DNA from: Agapanthus africanus
Lineage: Eukaryota > Streptophyta > Magnoliopsida > Asparagales > Amaryllidaceae
Direction: 5' to 3'
Length of the DNA: 64,000 nucleotides
NCBI GenBank assembly: GCA_030015575.1
Contig: CM057342.1
Location: 620,587,348-620,651,347, forward strand
In this document: piece after piece, positions 56,906-64,000 of the stretch
Numbering within the stretch: position 1 is the first letter of the stretch
How the letters are laid out: each line of letters opens with the position of its first letter
Notes under the pieces: generated by a model
The model's input: the letters and a program-made list of their open reading frames with translations, nothing else
Databases searched by the model: none
Told to the model about the DNA's origin: nothing
Position numbers and translations under genes: made by a program

Positions 56906-58646
56906 GCGTATATATATCTACTTGCACATCCATACCTATATACATACATATGTTACATACATGGATGATATTGGCTTTGATTTCTAGAAATAGGGACCGC
57001 ATGAGATATTTTCAAAACTGGATCCATTTAAAAGAGAGGTTTTTCCTTTTTACTCTTAGTGTCATACGACACATTGCATGGATTTACGCATTGAGTTTTG
57101 GATTCATGTGATTTCTGGATTTGAGAACCATAGTATTATTTTAAGAAAATATGCACAATTTAAAAAACCCGGTTTCTCTTGATATGATATTTCAGTGCGT
57201 CCACCATGCGTTTTCTCGGTTCTAAGACATGTGGCATGTGAACCCGAATCGAGGAGCTGGATGAGGCCGATTGCGGGTACATGGTGGACCCGGTATGGTA
57301 CCCCGGGGCGAGAACGGATCGCTGTGCAGTAGACGGTGAGCCTGCCAGAGGGACTACTACCTACCGGTGATTGGGTTGACCTGGCGGTTATCCGGAGGAT
57401 ACTGACCAGAGTCGAGAGATGGATGCGGGACGACCCGTACTGCCGGGGCCGAGGGCCGATTCCACAAACGGAGCCTGTGGGCCGATCCGGACTAACGGAG
57501 CCCGATACTTGAGGATTTGCGTGTCGATGCTGGACACAATGATTTCATGATATTTTCGAGTGCCGATGTTGGGCACTCACGATTCTATGAGATTTACAGG
57601 ATTTGAGGGCCGATTAGAGTGACGGCGCCTGAGTTTTTACTGGGATTTGGGTGTATTTGATGGACACCGGTTATTTTTCCACGTTGATATTCCGTGTAGA
57701 TGATATTCTATCCCATGCTCAGCATTCATTGTTATGCATCTCATCCTGTAATTGTAGTACCTGATAGAGTACTTTGGCATGATTATTGCATACCCTGCTC
57801 ATCATATATAGATGTTATTAGATTGCACTTGTTATGCATAATTATTGCGTATCCAGCTCATCATATAGATGTTATCTGTTGGCATATGTTAGAGTATCGC
57901 AGTACGTGCATACTCGCGATTACCTTTATATGTTATCTATTATTCACGAGTAGGCAACTCACCCCTGTTGTGCCACAGTGTTTGCAGGTTGCCCCTCAGA
58001 GTTGTTGCGGCAGGGCTACTTTCTTGTATCTTTTGCTACGGATACCACTGCAGTTGGCGCGTGAGCCCTTTTGCTGATAGGTGGATTTTTACGGTATCCG
58101 TTTATTTTCCAGTTGTACACACTATTGTATCTAGTACTCTCCATCTACTATTCATGTATTGACTTAGAGACCAGTTATGAGAACGATGTATATTATTTTG
58201 TATTCAGGCGTCGAGCTCGTTGTAAGCCAATTTTATTTATGCAGTTTTATCTTGCATGCTGTCTTCACTTATTTTGTTCATTCTTCGCTACGGCGTCGTA
58301 TATTATTATTGTGGTGGTTGTTTCCGCCGTTGGGCGTGATTGCTCCCATTTAGGGATGCTTTATTCTTCTTGTATGTCATTTTTACTTATATCTTGTCTT
58401 GTACCCAATTTCGGGGCTAGTTTTTATAAAGGAGATGCTGCCGAAATTTTTAAGAAAACAACTTAAACTTTAAAGAATTTTACTAAATTGCTCAAGGTTT
58501 TCTAAATGTTTTAAACTAATGTTTTCTTTCACTCACTTTTTCAATGGTTTTGATTTCTGGGTTTCGGCTTACTTAGTCGCGTTACGCCTGTAGACGTTAC
58601 GTGGTTAAGTGCCGGTCACGGGCCGAACTTTGGGTCGTGACAAAGT

Positions 58647-58658
58647 TGGTATCAGAGC
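58647..58658 (+). other. Tek-1 primer binding site (tRNA-iMet)
   Basis: TGGTATCAGAGC, four bases after the LTR end. Confidence 0.9.
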
Positions 58659-58875
58659 GTAGGTTTTACCTTTCGGAGTGTAGGATGACTCTGGTATGAT
58701 GGAGTAGGTAGCTGAAGCAGAGTGGCGTAGCGTGTGTATGTTCTGCGGCATACTCACGACACGGTACTCCGCCAATGTGACCTAAGGACTTATTGATTGA
58801 AATTCCTTCATGATTATATACATTCTTGCGATTCGATTTCCGTATCCTTATCGAATCCTACTTTTTTCAGCCATT

Positions 58876-60112
58876 ATGCCGCCAAAGACTACGAGGGCGC
58901 AGAGAGCGGCCGTGAGAGCCGAGATTAGAGTTGATTCGTCTGAGACGAAGACTGACCCGGGCAGTACACCCGTTGTACCAGAGCAGACTGTTCCTCCTTC
59001 GGCAGATCAGATCGCTATGCTAGGGCCTGGTATGCAGGAGATGCACCAGATGATAGGGTCGTTAGTCGCGACGTTTCGAGCGCAGCGACCAGAGGTAGTT
59101 ACACCCGTTACGGGGACCGCGATGGTACCTACAGTACAGGCAGTTGCCCCTGCAGCTACAGAGGTTATTACAGTATCGCTATCAGAGTTTATGAGGCTGA
59201 AGCCTCCGGTCTTCACAGGCACCGATGCAGCCGAGGGCCCACAGTCTTTTATTGATAGGATGACCCGGATATGTCGTTCACTCAGATGCTCAGATGCGAG
59301 ATGGGTAGAGTTCATGAGCTTTCTCCTGGAAGGTCTTGCGCAGAAATGGTGTGAGTCGGTCGAGAAGGGCAGAGCAGTAGGTCTTCCTCCTATGACCTGG
59401 ACTGAGTTTGTGACGGTGTTCCTTGCCCGCTTCCTCCCACAGAGTGTCAAAGATTCTAGAGCGCGCAGGTTCGAGTCTTTACGTCAGACTCCGGAGATGA
59501 CAGTGGCAGAGTACGACGTACTTTTCACCGAGCTATCTGTTTATGCCCCATACCTAGTAGCTACTGAGGAGATGCGAGTCAATAGGTTTGTTCGAGGATT
59601 GCTTACCCCACTATTCCTTGCGATCAGCGCACAGCATTGCGAGACTTATGCAGCAGCCGTAGACAGAGCTTTATTAGTTGAGGAGCGCCTTGCTGAGACT
59701 TCGGTAGTTCCAGAGCCGAAGAGAGTTCGTACTGGTACACCGGCACAGAGACGGCCATTTAGGCACCGCGACAGACACCTTGTAGGTGGCAGAGACTTGG
59801 GGCGAGGCCGGTTGTTCAGCTCTTATCCCCAGGAGGGTCAGCCGACACCATCTAGATGTTTCCGATGCGGGAGTACTTATCATCGTGTGCGAGATTGTCC
59901 GGAGCCACGTGAGGGCGAGACTGCCGTACCATATGTCACTCTTCCACCTTATCCACCCCAAAAGGCGTTGCCTATTGTACCTACTGTTGCTCCACGTCAG
60001 ACTCATACACAGAGAGGCCGTGGTCATGGAGGGTTTGCTCATAGAGGACGAGGTGGCCGAGGCAGAGGACAGCCAGCTGCCGGCAGAGTACAGCCAGTTG
60101 CTAGTAGGGGAC
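58876..60112 (+). CDS. Tek-1 Gag, open but cut by Ang-6
   Basis: About 412 codons open from ATG 58876 (MPPKTTRAQRA, the usual chromovirus start; an ATG at 58810 is in frame but adds an unrelated leader). The retrotransposon Gag domain spans roughly residues 115-280 (FTGTDAAEGPQSFIDRMTRI, MTWTEFVTVFLARFLPQSV, EMTVAEYDVLFTEL). CCHC knuckle CFRCGSTYHRVRDC at residues 328-341, then an Arg-Gly-rich tail (RGRGHGGFAHRGRGGRGRG). It would package element RNA. No stops, so Tek-1 was young when Ang-6 landed at 60113. The frame then enters the LTR and ends after six foreign residues. Confidence 0.9.
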
Positions 60113-62338
60113 TGTTAGTTATATGTATGCCCTAGAGGCCATTACTGTACATAGGATGTATATTGTAGTGGATGTTGGGACATATATAGGGAGGACTTTC
60201 TTGCTCGACATGATAGTATGCTATCTGGTTACTCTTTACCTTAACGTGTATACTGATTGTCTCTCTGTTATATGTTGGTAAAGCCCTTAGGATGTGTACT
60301 TGACTACCTGGACTATGATGCAGATCATACTAATGGGGACATGGTAGACCATGAGTACATCCTTCAAGGTCCCTAGTCGTAGGTGTATCGAGACGGGGCA
60401 TCGATATACCAGAGTAGACTAGCGTATACCTTCTCGACCCATATAGATGGGCGATGGATGATCCCATATCCATTGGTGTTTGACATCGGATATGATATAC
60501 GGGTGCTCAGTGGAGACTGGGTACACTGGACGGACTCGCCGAGAAGTCCCAGATGGTATTATACCTTACGTCAGATGGCAGTTCTCTGGTGACACTGGTA
60601 CAGAGTAGTCTGTTGACCCGAGATCGTCATAGAGTCTTGTGTGGTTCCCACTGTGCTTTGATTTCCATCTTACCACGTCCAAGAGGGCGTGCAAAACAGT
60701 GGTTTTTGGGTACAGTCCCGAATCACATGGAGTCAATGAGCGATAGGAGGGGATTCGTCTCTCCCGGTATAGGGGGTTGATGTTGCGCTGTGTTCGATTG
60801 GCTATAACAGGAAATCCCTGGCCAGGGTTGCTGAGATATACTGGAAAGTGTTACCAGTAGTTTCTCAAATTGTTATAGACCTCATATCGACACGACTTAT
60901 CAAGCTATTGGGGTCTGACGTTTACCACCCCTAGGCGAGATATGCGACATATCAGACGATCAGACCGGACTGTGCGGTAAGTGTTACTGGTTGGATTCAC
61001 AGGAGTATGAGCGGGCTTGCTCGTCGATCTTCTGATCGCTCAATACCCGGGTGGCCGTTACGTTTAGCAGACCGCTTGCGGCTTGTGGGTGTTTGATATG
61101 ATCATCACCTGCTGCCGGCGTATTGACGAGTCTTTAGAGTCCTACACAGAGGTTTCCTGGCTCAAGCGAAACGAAATAGGAGCGCATATGAGATATGTGC
61201 GGGACCGAGAATGATACCAGTATGTGATACTGTATTCGATTCTCGCGAAATGTGATATTGATCGGTTATATGCGATATAGCCGGATTATCGGATCAAGTG
61301 TTGATTCGATAAGTTGTTACTGTAGATATTAGTCGGTTATATGCGATATGACCGGATCATTAAATCAAGTGTTGATTTAATGATTTAATGCATAATTATA
61401 TATTTGATATATTACTTTGCATTAACTAGTATCGGTTCATTTAAGATCGATTTTCTCACTCGGATGTGCACATTGTATATGTGATATATTTTGTGCACTT
61501 GATTGTATCATGTTTGATGATACATGTTAACTTGGTCAAGTGTAAAGATTAAACCATGGTTAGTTAATGGTTAGGGTTTTCATTTATTCTTTCATTTATC
61601 TTTTAATTTGGATTAAAAGAAATGAAAATAGAAAAGAAAAACAAAAGGGTTTCTTTCATGAAGCTTGTTGAAGCTTCATGAAGCTTTGACCAAAGAAACC
61701 CTTTTGTCTTCATCTCATTAACCCTAACCATTCATTTAACTATAGTTAGCTCTCTACACTTTACCATGGTTACAATTATCATAAGAATTCATTTTCCTTT
61801 CTATTTTTAATTAACTTATCATAACATTTTTCATCTTCTTCTTCTTCTTCTTCTTCTTCAAGAAGAAGCTTGATTCCATCAATGGTGATTTGATGAAATG
61901 AGTGAGAAATCCAATTCTAAAGTGAACCCACTTCCTATTTCTTCATCCTCTACCTCTTGCCAAGTAGTAGAGTGTGTTTTCTTCACAAGTTTCATGACTT
62001 GGTGAAGTGGGAGCTTGATCTTGCGATGCCTCGACGTAGATCATCTTCGGCATCGACATCGACGACCTAGCCCGCCCATTTCTCCGATGAAGCCGACGCT
62101 AGAGCCCGGGTTTCCATTTGGACAGCGAGGAGACTTCATTGCGGAGCTATGGAGGTGGAGGACCGGATCTACAAAGGTTGTATTTCCGTACACTTTAGTT
62201 AAGTTGTTAACTACTTATTGTTATCGCCTAGACATCTAGTTAACGATCCGTAGTCTAGGGTTTCTCGGCACCGTAAAATTTGAAATTGGCATGGTTGATG
62301 CTTTGTGAGACCTCATTAGTGTGCCTAGGAACCCTACA
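60113..62338 (+). repeat. Ang-6 5' LTR
   Basis: 2226 bp, TGTTAGTTATATGTATGCCC...GGAACCCTACA. Contains palindromes at 61286-61312 (one mismatch) and 61356-61384 (13 bp perfect). Confidence 0.9.
61356..61384 (+). repeat. LTR palindrome, 13-bp perfect arms
   Basis: ATCATTAAATCAA (61356-61368), loop gtg, TTGATTTAATGAT (61372-61384). Confidence 0.75.
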
Positions 62339-62339
62339 G

Positions 62340-62351
62340 TGGTATCAGAGC
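62340..62351 (+). other. Ang-6 primer binding site (tRNA-iMet)
   Basis: TGGTATCAGAGC, one base after the LTR. Confidence 0.92.
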
Positions 62352-64000
62352 CTAGCTAGAGCCTTAGGCGATGCGTAGACGAAGTTTGAAACCCGGACGA
62401 ACCCGAAACCCTAAAATTTCATGCTCTCTGGACTTTTTTCAAAAACTGGGATTTTTCCAGATTAAAAATTCCTAAAAATTTAGCAGGAAGATCTAAGAAT
62501 TATGGTGCAAAACGAGCTCATGTTGCGTCTAAACCGCCGCGGAAACGCGGCAGAAGCATGGCTTCTGCCGCGGTTCCGCCGCCTACTGTTCAAAATGCAC
62601 AATATTTTTTGCACAGTAATTCCTCTTTTCTGGTGCTGAGTTTTATGGGAATTTTTAATATTTATTCAAGAGTTGAATTTTCTGGGGTTGTTTTGGGGAT
62701 TCGGTGTTTCGATCGGAGTATCAGATTTTGTCTATGTGGCTTTCCGGATAAATTTCAGAATATGTTAAAAAGTTCGACCGGATATAAATACCCAATTTTT
62801 CCCCTGTCGGGAAATTTCCAAGTGTTGGATTTTTCCGTAGTTTAACGACGTTCTAAGTAGTGCAAGTAACGCGATGGACCCTCTAGAAGACAACAAACCT
62901 TAACTCGATTATGTGACCGTCTTGAACTGCCCTTTGAACCTTCGGGTTTGGGGCAGTACGGCATGCCACATGTGAGGCGTTGGCTTGACCCTTCTACGGC
63001 TGGACCGTTGGTACTGAGGCATGAACTGGATGTTTTTAAACTTATTTCAAGAGTTGATCTGTTTCGGGAAAACTTGGGTGTTTGACTGTTCGATCGGAAA
63101 GTTTAACATTTTCTGTTTATCCGGAATGTGATACAATAATTGGAATCCACAAGTAGTTATGAGATAACCGAATGAATGTTATAAACATAGCAGTTTAGTC
63201 TCACTTGATCGGTTGCCACGGAATTTTGATGCGATCAAAAGTCCGTCGCAATCACGTAGCGTACGCGGATACTCGCCGGGTAAACTTAATAGACAGCCTC
63301 GCTCCATAGCCCCGACCAAGTGACTGTAGGAGAACCCCGTCGCCGAAAGCATCCGTTCGGGTGCTCGCGGCAGCGGTGTTCCGCCTTGGTGCACTTCGTC
63401 GACGGCGTCGGGGGTGCGGCCGCCTACTTAAGTTTGCGACGAGCATTCGATCAGGATGTCGGGAATCTTGTTGAATTGCCCGACTTGATATTGAAAAGTG
63501 TTTTCGATTTTGAGACTAAAATGCGGGGTTTATAATTGTTAGGCATGTGATGTCTAAGGTATTCATTTGATTAGGCATGCGATGTCTAAAGAGGTTGCGG
63601 ATTCCAACTGTTGTAGTTTTACACTTTCTTTTCTGTGACCGTAAGTGTAATATGTGATATCGCCGGTTTCGTTGCTATATGTCAACGACAATTGGGATGC
63701 GCATATTTACTTACGTTGATGACATGTGATGTTATGTGTTGCTGGATATGTTATATTGGATCGTCGCGTTTGAATAGCCGGGGGTTTTATGTGAGATGAG
63801 TGTTTTTCATTTTCATTCATGTAATATTCTTTTATTGGGGCACTTCCAGGTTGCGGAAGATGTCACCCTTTGTATATTATTTACTTTTCCGCACTAGGAT
63901 AGACCTAAGGAGGGGAGCACAAGTAACCGGGTTCTGGAGTCCAGTGGGAGACCAACTCGAGGAGTCGAGTCCGGGTCTCCTAACTCTAGAATTGGTAGGG
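62352..64000 (+). other. Ang-6 untranslated leader, cut by window end
   Basis: Aligns with the start of the other leaders, up to the 'gacctaaggaggggagcaca' module near 63902. A GC-rich insert at about 63180-63480, not seen in the other leaders, holds chance frames. No credible gene. Confidence 0.7.
62536..62582 (+). other. GC-rich hairpin near the Ang-6 primer site
   Basis: Arms 62536-62557 and 62561-62582 (22 nt, two mismatches), loop atg, starting 185 nt after the primer site. Arm sequence differs from Ang-3 and Ang-4 but pairing is kept. Confidence 0.75.

Larger units (their letters stand above)
54718..58642 (+). repeat. Tek-1 5' LTR
   Basis: 3925 bp. Contains a CAG/CAA-rich run (55172-55322), a 59-bp minisatellite (56490-56905) and TA-rich promoter-like patches (for example near 56237). 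No real gene; long frames inside come from the repeats. Confidence 0.85.
54718..60112 (+). mobile_element. Tek-1: Tekay/Del-type Ty3/gypsy chromovirus, 5' part
   Basis: Plus-strand element inserted in Tat-1 gag; the left target site is likely accgt (54713-54717). It shows a 3.9-kb 5' LTR (TGTAACACC...GGGTCGTGACA), tRNA-iMet primer site and most of gag, then is cut by Ang-6. Pol and the 3' LTR are beyond the window. LTR ends, LTR length and Gag sequence all fit Tekay/Del. Confidence 0.88.
60113..64000 (+). mobile_element. Ang-6: Angela-type Ty1/copia element, 5' part
   Basis: Plus-strand element running off the right edge: 5' LTR, primer site and 1.6 kb of leader. It inserted in the Arg-Gly tail of Tek-1 gag; the left target site is likely gggac (60108-60112). 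The LTR family is that of Ang-3 and Ang-5. Whether it has gag is not visible. Confidence 0.88.

Noticed and set aside
56428..57111. Several repetitive frames (HIVYPYW-like and CVCAQV-like repeats)
   Set aside because: Direct translation of the 59-bp minisatellite in shifting frames; not genes.
62340..62351. Possible tRNA gene fragments at the primer sites
   Set aside because: Only the 12-nt complement of the tRNA-Met 3' end is present; no cloverleaf around any of the primer sites.
63179..63535. GC-rich overlapping frames near the right edge
   Set aside because: Short, overlapping on both strands, inside the leader of Ang-6; no domain features.

Overview
This window is plant nuclear DNA made almost entirely of LTR retrotransposons nested inside one another. 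I see no host gene, rRNA, tRNA or CRISPR array. The lineages (Angela-type Ty1/copia, Tat-type Ty3/gypsy with an archaeal-like RNase H, Tekay/Del-type chromovirus), LTRs of 2.1-4.7 kb and three to four levels of nesting point to an angiosperm with a large, repeat-rich genome; the species cannot be told.

Layout, left to right (names are mine). Ang-1 (1-4177, minus strand, runs off the left edge) is the leader and 5' LTR of an Angela element inserted in the 5' LTR of Ang-2. Ang-2 (4178-12353, plus) is an Angela element whose ORF lacks a gag domain; its 3' LTR stops abruptly at 12353, where Tat-1 begins. Tat-1 (12354-54717, minus) has its 3' LTR at 12354-17053, an antisense plant-mobile-domain gene with introns at 17080-21259, a tandem-repeat 3' UTR, then a decayed integrase, RNase H, reverse transcriptase, protease and gag read leftward from 54717. 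Inside its 3' UTR sits Ang-3 (22929-46135, minus), a second gag-less Angela element. Ang-3's left LTR is split by Ang-4 (22986-33622, minus), a young element with an intact 1308-residue Gag-Pol. Its right LTR is split by Ang-5 (42816-45007), a solo LTR. Tat-1's gag is cut by Tek-1 (54718-60112 and beyond, plus), a Tekay/Del element with a 3.9-kb LTR and an open gag. That gag is cut by Ang-6 (60113 to the right edge, plus), an Angela 5' LTR and leader. Five-base target-site duplications flank Ang-3 (actcg), Ang-4 (acttt) and Ang-5 (gtatc), which fixes the order of insertion.

How they may work together: Ang-4 encodes everything needed for its own replication, while Ang-2 and Ang-3 share an identical 3273-bp frame without gag and look like parasites that borrow capsid from an Ang-4-like helper, as described for barley BARE2 and BARE1. 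The leaders and LTRs of all these elements carry hairpins whose arms differ in sequence but stay complementary. They are candidates for dimerisation, packaging or processing signals.

The strongest points for a second look are the gag-less pair, the triple-hairpin leader array, the GC-rich hairpin near the primer site, the intron-bearing antisense gene in Tat-1, the array of odd-length palindromes in the Tat-1 LTR, and five paired G-boxes at exact 10-bp spacing.
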